A stretch of 64,000 nucleotides of DNA from Mytilinidion resinicola (GCF_010093595.1 NW_022985441.1:1543838-1607837), one strand, 5' to 3'; numbered from the stretch's first letter, positions 34,861 through 47,354 are shown. A program made the numbers and translations. Notes: generated by a model not told the origin, from the letters alone.

Positions 34861-35540
34861 CAGTGACTGTGATATCTTTCTGAGGATCATATTTCTCGAG
34901 CGCCTCCAGTGGTGCATACTCCTGGCAAAGATAGAGCATATCGTTGTAAGCTCTAAAATATAATGGTCATTAGCCGAATTCCCAACATTCTGTCGATGTG
35001 CTTACATTTGTCTCGCGACACTTCCTCGATGCCCAGCGGATAGATTCAACAATGCACGAATACTGTAGAGCCTGTTGCGATCATCCCACTCCTCCACTGG
35101 TTCCGAGGGTTCAATGTGCCGTTGATAAAGTCGCATGTATATTGGAGCGCTAAAGTGATGAGCCCATGGACATCTCCATGTTCCGAATTCCACCTCATTA
35201 TACGCGCAAACACTTCCAGGATCGAACGCGATAACCTCCTCTGTCTCCATGTCGACTCCCACATTACCCTCCCACAGATCACCATGAACCAAAGTCGGGG
35301 TGATATGACGTCCATCCGATTGCAGAACCCCCAACAGCCTTGGAATGACGACTTCGATAAGTTGCTTGCAAGCAGCATCGTATTCCGGCCAAGGGTCGTT
35401 CGTCTCATTGTCATATTTGATGACATCTAGCAATTGATGCGTGTAGGATGCGGCCCAACTTGTTTCCCACGTCACTGTGCGTTCCATCACGCCGCAAACA
35501 GTGGCAACGTGAAATCCGAACATCCCATTTGGAGAAGCCC
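34832..35540 (-). pseudogene. C-terminal half of a fructosamine-3-kinase-like phosphotransferase, fused to an MFS fragment
   Basis: The region from SPNGMFGFHVATVCGVMERT onward is the middle and C-terminal lobe of a fungal fructosamine/ketosamine-3-kinase-like protein. It contains PRLLGVLQSDGRHITPTLVH, the catalytic HGDLWEGNVG, AFDPGSVCAYNEVEFGTW and EPVEEWDDRNRLYSIRALLN. A 53-base intron (35005-34953, GTAAGC...TTTTAG) leads to a second exon, AYNDMLYLCQEYAPLEALEK, ending at 34832. The N-lobe with the nucleotide-binding lysine is absent. Instead the frame is open upstream into the MFS fragment without a stop, so a chimeric protein is possible. Such kinases phosphorylate sugar amines on glycated proteins. 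Without the N-lobe this copy cannot be active as a kinase. Confidence 0.72.
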
Positions 35541-36614
35541 CTTTCGTCCTCGCGTTCCGATACGCATTATCGAGCATTCGTCCAGAAAAGAACGTTGAGA
35601 CTATTCCACCTATACCGAAAGGAAGGTAGACGAGGCTCGTTTGCCATTGATTGAGCTTATAGACGGCAATGAAGATGACCGAGAGCGACGTACATAAGCA
35701 AGAGTAGACGAGGTAGAGGATCCCAGCCGCTAGAATGACAATAGCGTTATCCTTGCGGAGAAGGATAGTCAAGGAGTTAAAAGGATTAGGTATTCGTGAC
35801 TTCGGACGAGCAGCAACGGTGTCTTCGTTCCAACGACACATTACAATGCGTGTGGGAAGTCGTAAATACTTCGGAGGCTTGATGTTCCCGTTACCAACTA
35901 CAGCGCGGCACGTTTCGGGCAAGAAAATAGCCATCAGAAGCAGACACAGACTGGCAGCGATGCACAGAAACCAGAATATCCAGGGCCACCCTGCAGCGTA
36001 AGTCAAAAGTCCTCCCAGTATGGGACCAAAACTGGGCGCCATTGTTACGCTGGAAATCCGTAAGTTTTCATCCACAATTTTAGGTTTAGACGCACGCGAA
36101 AGATATCCCAGTGACGAATGAACCTCGTTCTGCCGGGGACGCGACATCGGCAATTACACCGTATGCGATCGAGTTGGTAGCTGGTACTGTCAGCATTTGA
36201 CCTAAACTGGAGACTGAATGACGTGCCGGAAGTTGCCAGAGCTTGTAGTACCCGAAGACCTAACAGTGCTGGGTATGACTTTGATAGAGCAATGGCGACA
36301 TTGCTAACTACATAGAGGCTGAGGGTGATCATGTAGACAGGACGTCGACCTAGGACATCGGCCAGGTCCCCAAATAAAGTCGGCGCTACTGTTGCAATCG
36401 TAAGATAAGAAGTAACAGATAAGTTGATCTTATCAACTGAAACAGACAACGATTGAGACAATGCATGGATAGCTGGATAATATATGAAGCTGCTTAAGCC
36501 AGAGAACAAAGCAGCGTACGAGACCATGGCAATAATGCACCATTTTTCGGCAGTTGTATAAAGAGAGTATTCCTCGACTTGTTCGATGCTTAGGCGGGTA
36601 TTTGTCGATTCCAT
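35538..36614 (-). pseudogene. N-terminal part of an MFS drug:H+ antiporter, frame-broken and truncated
   Basis: From the ATG at 36614 the frame reads WCIIAMVSYAALFSGLSSFI, YYPAIHALSQSLSVSVDKIN, LFGDLADVLGRRPVYMITL (the conserved loop 2-3 motif) and LRVLQALATSGTS. Near 36203-36213 the sense moves to another frame: LGQMLTVPATNSIAYGVIAD, VASPAERGSFV. A 46-base intron (36095-36050, GTGCGT...TTCCAG) joins to VTMAPSFGPILGGLLTYAAG and WPWIFWFLCIAASLCLLL, followed by FLPETCR. The protein then stops resembling a transporter after FSGRMLDNAYRNARTKG, about membrane segment 8, where phosphotransferase sequence begins. The family is the 12-segment DHA1 group (Qdr/Aqr-type). A working transporter cannot be made from this copy. 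Confidence 0.78.
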
Positions 36615-37878
36615 GGCCGATATCGGATGGTCGTAAATGATAACTCAAGGAAATTCGAGGTTTGTGGGCTAAATTCCAAAGCGTTGGTAAACAGAAGGTC
36701 GGTAAGGTAATGTTTCTTCTGGGTAAGCAAGGCTGAATATGAGCCCAAGCCTGTCGGTCTGGTATTATGACGTGTTTCTGGTCACTACTCTTGCCGTAGA
36801 AGCCTGGAGCAGCGGTATTTAAAAGGATGAAGAACAGGAACACCGAAAAGAAAGACTTCCCAAGCTCGCTTACGCCACCTAGCCAAGCCTGCAGCTTGTT
36901 CATGAGAGATTTCGGGTGACTCTGCTGCATGTTTTGCATGCCAAGCACCACACGGCTGAGAGGTTGACAGCCTTGTAACATCTAACATCTCCACACGGCT
37001 CTTACATTTGCCCCCTGTTGAATCTGCCCCTGTTGAATCTGCCCTCATGGATTTTCTCGTTGCTTGATGAGTAACGTGGTTCCCAAACCAGTTAAATATT
37101 CAATATAGTTCGGTCTCACCTTGAATGTTATCCCTGCCCAGGCTACTGAACACGACCAAGTTCTTGTCAAGAGCCTGGGTTTATCGTCCCCTAGTGTGCT
37201 GGAGCAGCTTTCATGAGGCGATTCGAAACGCCAGGCCACTTGGGTGTGACGAAGCCGTGAGGGAAATGGCTGCAGTTGTTAAGTATCTCAGGTACCTTGG
37301 CCGCTTCTTGAAGGAATTCAAGGACCCTGCAACCCTCTACAACGCCTACATTTCTCTATAAAGCATCTAAGACTAAACAAGTTCGTGTTTATAGTAAGAT
37401 AGTTGCTTTTTCTAACGCATGTTAACTTTAAGCAATAGTACAATAGGGCTTATTAACTAGCTGTACTGGGGCGTGAGCAAGCACTCTAAGCCTTACTCTA
37501 CCTAGAGGGCGTACGCTCTATGAAGTTTATGCTACACCTGCAGAATGGTGGATGTCAATACTGTGCCTATAAGGCTGATAGAATAACGTGATGTCGGGCG
37601 GTAGTGAATGTGGGGAGGTGCGGCTCTTGGAGATCCCCGCGGAAGAGTAGGCTGCTGAGAAATGCAGGCTTATCGATAGGTGAAAGAAAGAAATCTAAGC
37701 CGAAGTCGCACTCCCCTTCCAAACCCCCTCTACGGGTCCTTTCTGCTCATATTTCTGCTATAATATCTCCTCTCATATAAATTGACTCCAACACGCAATT
37801 TCTAGACTCTAGCAGCTTGAAACATCGCGTTCCCGACTTTTCTGTTCTTCGTTGCCACAACACCCCTCCACGACCACC
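36615..37878. other. Spacer, partly AT-rich, with no supported gene
   Basis: The upstream region of the MFS fragment and of NAR1. From about 37360 to 37560 the DNA is AT-rich and dense in TA and CTA/TAG words, like decayed repeat DNA. A 78-codon frame at 37125-37361 (with EMAAVVKYLRYLGRFLKEF) is the only protein-like item, and I do not recognise it. Confidence 0.45.
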
Positions 37879-39796
37879 ATGAGCGCCATTCTCTCCGCTG
37901 ACGACCTGAATGACTTCATTTCACCTGGCGTCGCGTGTATAAAGCCAATCGAAACGCTGCCTGTTCAAAAACCAGAAGATGACGCTGTTCGTACCTTTGA
38001 ATCTCTTTCCTAGACTTGAACTAATGCCATTATAGAATGCATACGAAGTCACGACCGAAGACAAAGTCGCCGCCTCGATACCTCCACCTCCGGCGCAAAT
38101 ATCTCTCACAGACTGCCTCGCCTGTTCAGGCTGTGTGACGTCGGCGGAAGCCGTGCTGGTGTCACTGCAGTCACATACGGAGGTGCTGAACACATTGGAT
38201 GCGCATCCCTCAATACACGCGCCGTGGCTGTCGCATAATGGATTAAACGGGACTACGAATGGAGACACATATACAAGTAATGGTGTTGGCAATGGTTCCA
38301 ACGGGATTCACACAGCTCCAGAGGGAAAGCTGTTTGTTGCAAGCGTCTCTCCGCAAACACGCGCCAGTCTTGCCGCAACCTTCGCAGTCTCCGAATCGCA
38401 GGCCGGGAACATGATATCACAGCTACTCAGCGGACCCATGGGCCTGAAAACTGGTGGAGCGCATGGCAGTAGCTTCACATGGGTAATCGACACCAACGTC
38501 GTCCGAGACGCTTGCCTAGTTTCCGCAGCAGACGAAGTTCTATCCGCCCTCTCTCCATCTACTTCCCCTCCCCTCCTTTCTTCCAACGGAGGCGCCATAG
38601 ACACCCCTCCGAAGAAGCCCATCCTCACCTCCGCATGCCCCGGCTGGATTTGCTACGCCGAAAAGACCCACCCCTACGTCCTCCCGCACCTTTCCCGCCT
38701 CAAATCCCCCCAAGCCCTCGCAGGCACCCTCCTCAAATCCGTCCTCAGCCGCCGCTACAACATCCCCGCCTCCCAGATCTGGCATCTCGCCATAATGCCC
38801 TGCTTCGACAAAAAGCTCGAAGCCAGCCGCAGCGAGCTCACCTCGGCCGCCTGGGCTCCCTCCTCCCCCGCCTCCCCCCCAATCCGCGACGTCGACTGCG
38901 TCATCACCGCCCGCGAGCTCCTCCACCTCGCCTCCACCTGCGCCATCTCCTTCGCCGCACTCCCCCGCACCCCTCTGCCCCCTTCCACCCGCACCGCCTT
39001 CCCCGACGGCCGCCTCGACGCCTTCCTCTTCCCCCGCGCGCGCGGCCGCGGCGCCCAGGACCCCGTCGCCGGCTCCTCGGGCGGCTACCTCCACCACATC
39101 CTGCGCACGGCCCAGGCGCAGCATCCGGGCAGCACGCTGCGCGCCGAGCGCGGCCGCAACGCCGACGTCGTCGAGTACACGCTGACGCAGCCGGGCGGCG
39201 GCGGCGGCGCCGTCGTACTGCGCATGGCGCGCTACTACGGCTTCCGCAACATCCAGAACCTCGTGCGGCGGCTCAAGCCGGCGAAGGCGAGCCGCATGCC
39301 CGGCGCCGCGCGGGGGGTGATGAGGCGGCCTGGTGGAGCGGGGCCAGAGGCGAAGGAGTATGCGTATGTGGAGGTCATGGCGTGTCCGGGGGGTTGTACG
39401 AATGGGGGCGGGCAGGTGAGGGCCGGGGAGGTGGAGGAGGTGAGGGGGGAGGCAGGAGTAGGGGGCGAGGAGAGTGGGAAGAAGGTGGGGCCGGTGGAGC
39501 AGAAGGAGTGGTTGGGGAGGGTGGATGAGGCGTATTTCTCTGCAGGGTCTGATGAGGGGGAGGATGGGGATGGCGATACGGATATGGGGGGTGCAGATGA
39601 TGGGTTGGATGTTGTGGATGGGGTGTCGAGAGCATATGTGCATGGTATCCTGCAGCACTGGGCGGAGCTGACGGGGGTGTCGGTGCGGGATCTGGTGTAT
39701 ACGAGTTATAGGGAGGTTGAGAGCGATGTGGGGAAGAAGAAGAGCGATGTGGAACGGGTTGCGACTCTGGCGAGTAGTATGGGTGGTGGGTGGTGA
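37879..39796 (+). CDS. NAR1: Cytosolic Fe-S cluster assembly factor NAR1
   Basis: Two exons, 37879-37986 and 38036-39796, give 622 residues. The 49-base intron has donor GTTCGT and acceptor TATAG. The start [20 protein letters not shown] and join [13 protein letters not shown] fit the family. N-terminal cluster ligands are Cys 20 and DCLACSGC (Cys 63, 66, 69). The hydrogenase-like cluster ligands are Cys 237 in [12 protein letters not shown], Cys 292 in [10 protein letters not shown], and Cys 486 and 490 in ACPGGC. All eight are present. A loop near residues 104-128 is expanded into Asn/Gly/Thr repeats ([16 protein letters not shown]), and the region after the last cysteines is Gly/Glu-rich. 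NAR1 works with CIA1 and CIA2/MMS19 to insert [4Fe-4S] clusters into nuclear and cytosolic proteins. It has no hydrogenase activity. Confidence 0.95.
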
Positions 39797-42700
39797 AGTC
39801 CTGCATGGTCAGCATTTAGATTCGAATTGGGGGGGCATTGACGGCGTTCTGGGAGGGTATTAGAGAGCGGAGGCAATGGGGGTTGTCGCATTTACATCGG
39901 AGGTCTGGATCGGGACTAGAACAAAGTCCATGCCATCGGAAGCTTTACGCCAGCCGCCATTTGGCTGACAGTCATAAGGGAAATATAACATCGGTATGTT
40001 GACGTTAACTCGCCTCAAAAACCTGGTTAGGATGAATGGTTGCATGAATTTTAACGACTCTATAAATTGCATCGAGACTTGATCATCGATTATCAGACTT
40101 ACGACACTCGCACGTCCATAGACCCTGGATCACCTCTCAAAAACTAACGTTGATAGATACGTTGATAGATAGATGAGATGTAGTAAACCAAAGCCAGAAA
40201 GTCCGCCAACGTTGAGAAGTATTAGGATAGACATTGGGGAGGTTCTGGTGTTCAAGCCCTGGTCTACAGTGACGTGAAGCCGCTTTGTATTGCAGCGGTG
40301 GACTGTAAGCGTGCTCGCCCTACAAGAAAGGGAGACTTTGAAGGATTTATGCCGTTCTGAGGGCCGAAGCTATCGGGAAGAAGAGGCCTCGGACTTGAGG
40401 TTGAGAAAAGGACGTCATGCTCCTAAAGTCGACCTCGTAATGAAGTGAACTAAACTAATCTGGAAGCATGAGGCTGTGATAAGAGGATCATGAGATCGAC
40501 AGCTGGAAGCTGATGTGTGTCTCGTCACTGTAGGAACCTTTTGCTTTGATTAGATAGACTTTCACGCATACAGCAAGCTACCATATCATCACCCTTCAAA
40601 AACGTGAGCAGACACGTGACTCTTCCCACTCTTCTAGAGAATATCAGTGCAGCCACCATGATTCAGAATTACTCGCGCCCGATTAGGCAGTTATATCCCT
40701 CACTGAGACAACGGAATATCACACACGGTTGCTGCCCAAGCGTGAAGGCCTGACCTCGTCGCAAATCCACCCTGCAGCAGTTCGCAACAACGACGATCAG
40801 TTAGCAAAGCCGACGCATGTATCGCGGGAAGCCCAAGTCGTACGTATCATTGCAGCAGATGGCCCTTTCTGTAGGCACATCACACACTCACTGTTCAGTG
40901 CACTGACGCACGTCAACCCACGTGGGAGGGTTCGGACACCAAAAGCGGCAGGTCTGGCAAGGACCACGGATATTGAGACACTCGCTCGCCTGGATATGCG
41001 TTTTGGCGATCAGTTTCCCGCAACTTGTGGCTTGGGGATGCGCTCCTTTTCAGATGCATTTGCCTCTATCAAGCGTGGGTGTCAGGACGCGACCACGTTT
41101 TGTTAGCTACTCAGAAGGCGTTGTTGGTGGTGAGCGCGCAGCCAATCAGCGCGAGAGACGCGCGTGGAGAGACGCAGACCGCCGTTATCCGCGGACGCAG
41201 CCCGTTTCATGTGCTTTTGGTTGGATTTGGCAATGGGTCGCCGGATGGGGTGGTACGTTGCTTTTTGCGGGCCCAGAAGAGAGGCGAGAGGAAGATGCCG
41301 TTAGATCGTCGAAAGGTTACCTACGGAGCGCGATTTACGGGAGAGGTCGCGCGAGCGACGTGTCTGCGAGCTTGCTGAGTTAGATTTGTTGCGGCGAGGC
41401 GGTGAGGTATTTGGGGCTCGTCGCTGGCAATGGGTTTGCTTCTTACAAATTGTACAGGTCTAGGTACGGGGTCCGGAGGCAGGGCTCCAAGGTTGAGCTG
41501 CCCGGAGCGAGCGCATGGCCGAGGTAGTAATCTGCACAACCAATATGGAGGTCGTTGGTGATGACTGTGGTGTTTGGTGCCCGAGCTGACGGCGGACTGG
41601 TACGGGCCGTACCTTTCGCCCTCGGCTGGATCAACAGTATCGGACCGGGCTTGTCAGAATTTGGTGAACTAGAAGGGAATCACAAGGCTGGGCGAAATGT
41701 AAGAAGAGAATCGGAACGACTTGGAAAAGGCTCGTTGCTGGGATGGGATAGTGACATTGATGATCAACGAGGCAGAATCGATAGCGGAACGTTGGTGGTT
41801 GACCTAATTTGGGCTGTGGACGAGGCTGTACAACTGCAGGTCTGATCTGACTGCGCAGAAGCGCTGACCAGAGGAGCTGCAATAGTGCACAGCGTTGGTT
41901 AAAAATAAGTATCTTAGTTAGCCCAATTTGAGGGCTGAGAGGTAGCTGATGCTGCAGACTGCCTGAATGCACGGAGGGGAACACAGTAGTAAAGAGAAGG
42001 TCTAACATGGTCGGCGTATCACAAAGCCGTCAAGAGAGTCTGAGGGGAGAGCGAGGGCGAGAGCTGATACGTAGCGCAACGGTATTCTCAACGGTCGCGC
42101 GTCAGCATTCTTGCATCACCTCTTCACTGCAGTAGACCGCCAAACAGGATTTTCCTTGGAGAGTAGCGGCGATCCTATTTGGCCTTGGGGGGCACCTGGA
42201 CCGGTTAATCTATGTAATTAGATGAAGTCTGACGAGGCCGCATGGGAAGCAGCTTCTGAAGGATTTCGCGACGGGGTATGCAGTGGTGAAGGGGAGCGCA
42301 CGGCAAGAATAAGAGGCTGAGGCTGCGCTCGCGGCGAGATTTGGTGGAGCGTTCGAGATGGGAGGAGGTTTCGGTGTGGGGTCCGCGGCATGCATAGAGA
42401 ATGAGCTCTGTCACGCATTGGCAACGGCTTCTGACATGACAGGACGCGAACAAGGCTGATGCTCGAGGGCAGCGCATGGAGGTGGTTTGAGGTCCTCGGC
42501 CGTGATGGCGCCAGTTAGAGTTTGCATTCCACGGCTTTGATGCCGCAGCCTGCAGCAAGACTCCACGATGCTGGGCTTGGCGGACGTCTGCAGTGCTGAA
42601 GCAACCCTCGGACGCTCCCCAATGCCGGTGGCACATGAAGCCATTCGGCGCCCGACAGCGTGGGTGGGCAAGTTGCAGGATCGCGATGGCGGCGGTGGAC

Positions 42701-44855
42701 CCGGGTGCGATGCGGCCATGGCCTTGCTTGCTGATGAAATGATGATGTCCAGCTTCCCAGGCCGAGTCTCGTGTGAGCGCCAGCCCGGGACCAGTCTCTT
42801 TCGGCGTGGCTGCTCGGGGAAGGGGGCCGCTCGGCCCAGCACGAGTCGCCAAAGGTGCACGCCTGGCAGCCGACGGCTTCATCCGGCTAGGGCTCTTCCG
42901 CAACAGCGGCGCCGGGAGGGATTCGCGCTGCCAATCGGCGGCCGGGCGGGGCGGGCCCAATTAGGGCTGCAGATAGAGATAGTCAGGAACCTGACAGGCT
43001 GCGGACTCCACGGTGGAGACGCCCTCAGGCACGACAGGCCAGCAATCTCCCGCCCATGTCGCCGAGACGCCCTGGAAAAGGGGCCACAGGGCCGCTTCCG
43101 AGTCCGCCGCCCATGGCCCAGCACAACGTGGCAGCCGGCGAGCCGTCTGAGAGCTGCTTGTTTTGACCGCCTGCGACAGCGGCCTCCGAGGCAACCGGCG
43201 CGCCCGACAACACCACGACAGCCCATGGAGTGTTGACGATTGGGAGTGCTGCAGACGCGGCGGGCTCGTGTCGTGGGCGCGTCGTTGAGCTTGGGGGCGC
43301 GTTGGTGATGGAGCAGTGATGCACCGCGGGCTGCACTCCAGGCACACTGCACACAGCCCGCACGCACAAACGCCGTCCCGAGCAGCAGGAAATTGGAGGC
43401 CGAAAGGGGCATCGCGGCAATAAAAGAAAGGAGGCGGCCCAATCGCGTGGTGAGACTTTTCGACGGCTGCTCCCACGCACGTTCTGAGCCTGGCGTGCAA
43501 CAGGAGCGGCATCGCGGAGAGCAGCCGCTGCCTCTCCGCTCACTCGCGACGACGACCTCAGCCCCCCAGCCAGCGCCTCTCCAGCCTGCCACTCCCAACG
43601 CTGGCCCCAAGCCCGTGCTGCGACGAGCAATACCACGCTTCTGCCCGCCTGTGCCCGCGACAGCCACATCACACCCGTCACCTCCATGGCCCCGGCAGCA
43701 GACCAGACGCCAAATCGCGCCCGCGCATGCGCCTGAGAAGCCCGTCGTCCACCGCCCAAGACACGTCCATCGCGCGCACCTCACGCCTCACACCGCTCTG
43801 CCTCTGTGCGCTGCCCGTTCGCTGCTCTCCCTCACCGCGCCAGACCGCTCTCACGAGGCCTGGCGTCGTTACGGGTCCTAGGCTGGTCTGCTCGCCGGCC
43901 AAGCTGCCAGCACAGCGCGCAAACCCGCCCGCGTCCATCACCTTCACGGCTCACCCCAACCACCACCACGCGGGAGCCTCCGCAACGCCAAATCCGCTGC
44001 TGGGATCGCCGCCTGCAATATCATTTCTGCCATCTCTGCGCCGCGCGCCCTACATCGTCGCGCTTCCTCCCTAATCTCAACGGCCTGTGGCGCTAGCCCG
44101 TCTCACACCCACCCGAGATTGACGGCTGCGATTCATGCCCGCTCCTCGTCACTCGAAGCTCTTCGAATCGCAGTCTCCTCGCAGCGTCAGTCGATCGCTC
44201 CCGCTGCTGTGTGCAAGACGCTCCAGCTAGCTCCTGACTAGCATTTCTCCGCCGCGGCCCTTCACTTGTCACCGCCTCATCCACGCCGGCTGCAAGCTAG
44301 GCTTAGGGACCTCTTCCCCGACCTCCTTTTGCGCCTCAGCCTGTCTTCACCACGCACAGTGCGCCCAAATTCCCCTGCCTCACGCCCCTCGAGCTATGGT
44401 CAGGGCCTTATTCCTTTTGATCGATTAAGGTGGACCCCATTGCCGGAACCTCATCCGCATACCGTGGCCCTGGACCGCTCCACGTTAGCCCGCAAGCCTC
44501 TCTCCCAGCCGTTGTCCCTCTTTTCTTCTACCCTCCCGCCGCTGCATCAACCCGGACCCTGTGAACCTCTTCCTATCTGGATCTTCGAACCGCTCGATAC
44601 GCTCTGAACCTCGACTCCTCACCCCACCTAGCTCTTTCACCTTCGCCCTTTCACCTCACTTCTCACCTTCACCCACGCTGAAATGAACACGAGGAGATCA
44701 TAGCACTCTCGCATATTAACATTCACAGGAGCAATACAGTAAGCATGCCAACCTCTTCAACATCTTGTCATTCACTAACAATCTTCATCAGCCTTAAGCT
44801 CTTTGAACTATCGAGACAGCTAGGCCATCTAGCAATCTTGTAGTGAACCGTCAAG
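39797..44855. other. Five kilobases with no recognised gene, ending in the leader of the Ime2-like kinase gene
   Basis: From 39797 to about 42200 composition is mixed, with a few frames up to 153 codons (40922-41383) that lack motifs. From about 42200 to 44855 the DNA is GC-rich, then increasingly C/T-rich on the plus strand, as in the leaders of the kinesin and COT-1 genes. Open frames up to 301 codons on either strand are Arg/Ala/Pro-rich shadows of the composition. A non-coding RNA or lineage-specific gene could be hidden here, but nothing in the sequence supports one. Confidence 0.45.
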
Positions 44856-47354
44856 ATGATTGCATACGAGACTCAACACCGAGGCTGGTCGTCTCAGGAT
44901 TCTCAAGCCGCTACTTCTCTAGATGACAAGTTCGAAGTTATCAAAGACATTGGCGATGGCAGCTTTGGGAGCGTCGCGCTCGCACGCGTACGAGGCGCTG
45001 GCGCTCACATTGCTCGACGAGGGACTTTGGTATGTTGACTCCCAGGCTCCGTTTCACGAAAGCGTGTGACTGACGCGTCACAGGTCGCGATAAAGACGAT
45101 GAAGAAGTCGTTCGACTCATTCGCGCACTGTCTAGAACTACGGGAGGTCATCTTCCTACGGACACTACCTAACCACCCTCATCTCGTGCCCGCCCTTGAT
45201 ATCTTTCTGGACCCCTACAGCAGGCGGCTCCACATCGCCATGGAGTACATGGATGGCAATCTGTACCAACTTATGAAAGCAAGAGACCACAAGCCGTTAG
45301 ATCAACACAGCGTGAAGAGCATTCTGTTCCAAATCATCTCAGGTCTCGAGCATATCCATCAACACGACTTTTTTCATCGCGACATCAAGCCAGAAAACAT
45401 CTTGGTTTCCACATCAGCACCCACAGACTCAGGTAGCGCATTCCGCCGGTACTCAGCATTGGTGACTCCACCATCAACACCACCGGCCTACACGATCAAG
45501 ATCGCAGATTTCGGACTAGCACGTGAAACACATTCGAAATTGCCCTACACGACGTACGTTTCGACGCGATGGTACCGAGCTCCAGAAGTCTTGCTCCGTG
45601 CAGGCGAATATTCGGCTCCAGTCGATATCTGGGCGATAGGTGCAATGGCAGTTGAGATTGCGACGCTGAAGCCACTCTTCCCGGGCGGGAACGAAGTCGA
45701 CCAGGTTTGGCGAGTGTGCGAGATCATGGGAAGCCCTGGAAGCTGGGTCAACAAGCAAGGCGTGCGCGTTGGAGGAGGAGACTGGAAAGATGGTGTCAGA
45801 CTGGCACAGAAGCTAGGTTTTTCGTTCCCAAAGGTGCGCTTCTTGATATCAGCAGTTTGAACGTCACTAACACGATCACAGATGGCGCCACACTCAATGG
45901 ACACGATTCTCCAAGCGCCACAATGGCCAGCCAGCCTTGCCAACTTTGTGACATGGTGTCTCATGTGGGACCCTCGGAGCAGGCCAACTTCATCGCAGGC
46001 CCTGAGCCATGAGTACTTTGCTGATGCCTTCGACCCTATGAGGCCCAAGTCCTCAGCCTCAAGACTCCTCGGTCGCAAGCAGTCGGATCTCAGTGGTCAC
46101 ACACTGAATTCGCCAGACTCGACACACAGCCTTACGACAAAGACATCGTCTTGGTTCAGACGGTCGCTCGTCGCACGAGAAAGCGCCCCAGCCGTTCCTC
46201 AGCACACTTCGACACGGCCCGTGTCACCTCGCCCTTCGCCTATCCAGGCCGTCACAGTGGAGCCCGCCGCTTCGAGTAAGCCCCGCCCCAATGTAACCAA
46301 GCGAGCCACGTGGACGAACGGTGTACCGTCGAATGCTGCACCAATTCCAATATTGCCTTCCATCAGACCCATCTCACCACTGTCCGATACAGTGACTGCC
46401 CGAGCTAGTGTGCGACCTGCTGATAGCGAAGAGAAAGCTGCAAAGAAGATTGGTCGTCAATTATCGGTCGCCTCGCACGGCAACCATTATGCAGACCTCC
46501 ACCGCCAAGAAGCGGAGAGGGCACTGAACGGCCAATCCGGTCTTGCATCGCCTCCCAATGGACAGAAAGAGGGTTTCTTTTCCCACCTACGGAAGCGTGC
46601 TCGACGTCTATCTGGTCGGTACCAGGCTCCAATGTCGCCTAATTCAGACGACATTGAAGCGAACGCAGGATGTGCCCCGTGGTCAACGACAAGCGCCCGA
46701 GGGACCATGGCTGTCGATCCTTCGGCGCCAAACCCACCTTCGCACCCGGACTATGCCGATTTAGATAAGGCATTGCAAAATGTGAGGTACAGTCTCGATG
46801 CCGCGTCACATGCGACTAACAATTCAAAGACATCCTCGCGAGTTGCTGGCAATCCAGGCATCAAGCGACATCACTCATTGCCGCATGGCCAGGAGACCCG
46901 ATCTTCGGAGAATGCTCCTGGCGGCCCAATATCCAGCCGCACGAGGCGAGCGCTTCAGAAACAGTCGAACCCCTCAAACCGATATGAAACACCCAATGAA
47001 GAGGAGGAGCTTCTAGATGAAGAGCTTAACTCCACAGCAAAGGCCACCCGGCGATTAGCAGGTCCTGAGAAGGCCACTGCCCCAATTCAAGGGCCGCGGC
47101 CTCAGATGGGTCAATCGTCGAGCGACATGGGTCCGTCAGCTTCATACCTCACTCCGTCGCCATCCGCGAACCGGGATGGAGTCAACTTTGGCCATGCGCA
47201 GTACGCAACGCCCTCTAAGCCCATGAACATTAACAGGCCTCATCCCGCCAAGGAGGAAGTAAACTCGAAGTGGCCGACACCACCGTACGACGAAAATGAC
47301 TGGGCTGCCTCCGCCACAGCAAGCATATTTAATACGCAGGCTATGTACCGGTGA
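44856..47354 (+). CDS. imeB: Ime2/RCK-type serine/threonine kinase
   Basis: Three exons, 44856-45029, 45084-45833 and 45882-47354, give 798 residues. Donors are GTATGT and GTGCGC, and intron 2 has a CACTAAC branch site. The kinase domain runs from residue 27 to about 350: DIGDGSFGSVALAR (31-44), VAIKTMKKS (59 on), HRDIKPENIL (156 on) and DFGLA (200 on). It then has the dual-phosphorylation T-x-Y motif TTY at 214-216 in LPYTTYVSTRWYRAPE. The long tail of about 450 residues is Ser/Pro-rich and disordered. This layout fits the MAK/ICK-like group that includes yeast Ime2 and Aspergillus ImeB, which link nutrients or light to sexual development and meiosis. The symbol is by analogy. The gap before the activation loop carries a Ser/Thr/Pro-rich insertion (166-192). 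Confidence 0.87.

Noticed and set aside
37125..37361. 78-codon frame with LKEFKDPATLYNAYISL
   Set aside because: Protein-like in part, but isolated, with no family match and next to an AT-rich island. It may be a relic, but there is not enough to call one.
38479..39658. Long frames of 349 and 372 codons overlapping NAR1 on both strands
   Set aside because: Their Pro/Arg/His-rich composition comes from GC-rich third positions of NAR1, whose cysteine ligands are all in the annotated frame.
40235..40270. B-box-like GGTGTTCAAGCCC suggesting a tRNA
   Set aside because: No A box, anticodon arm or acceptor stem can be folded around it.
42568..43784. Overlapping frames of 222-301 codons in the leader of the Ime2-like kinase gene
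   Set aside because: Several frames on both strands are open together, which is expected of GC-rich DNA, and none has a motif or codon pattern of its own.
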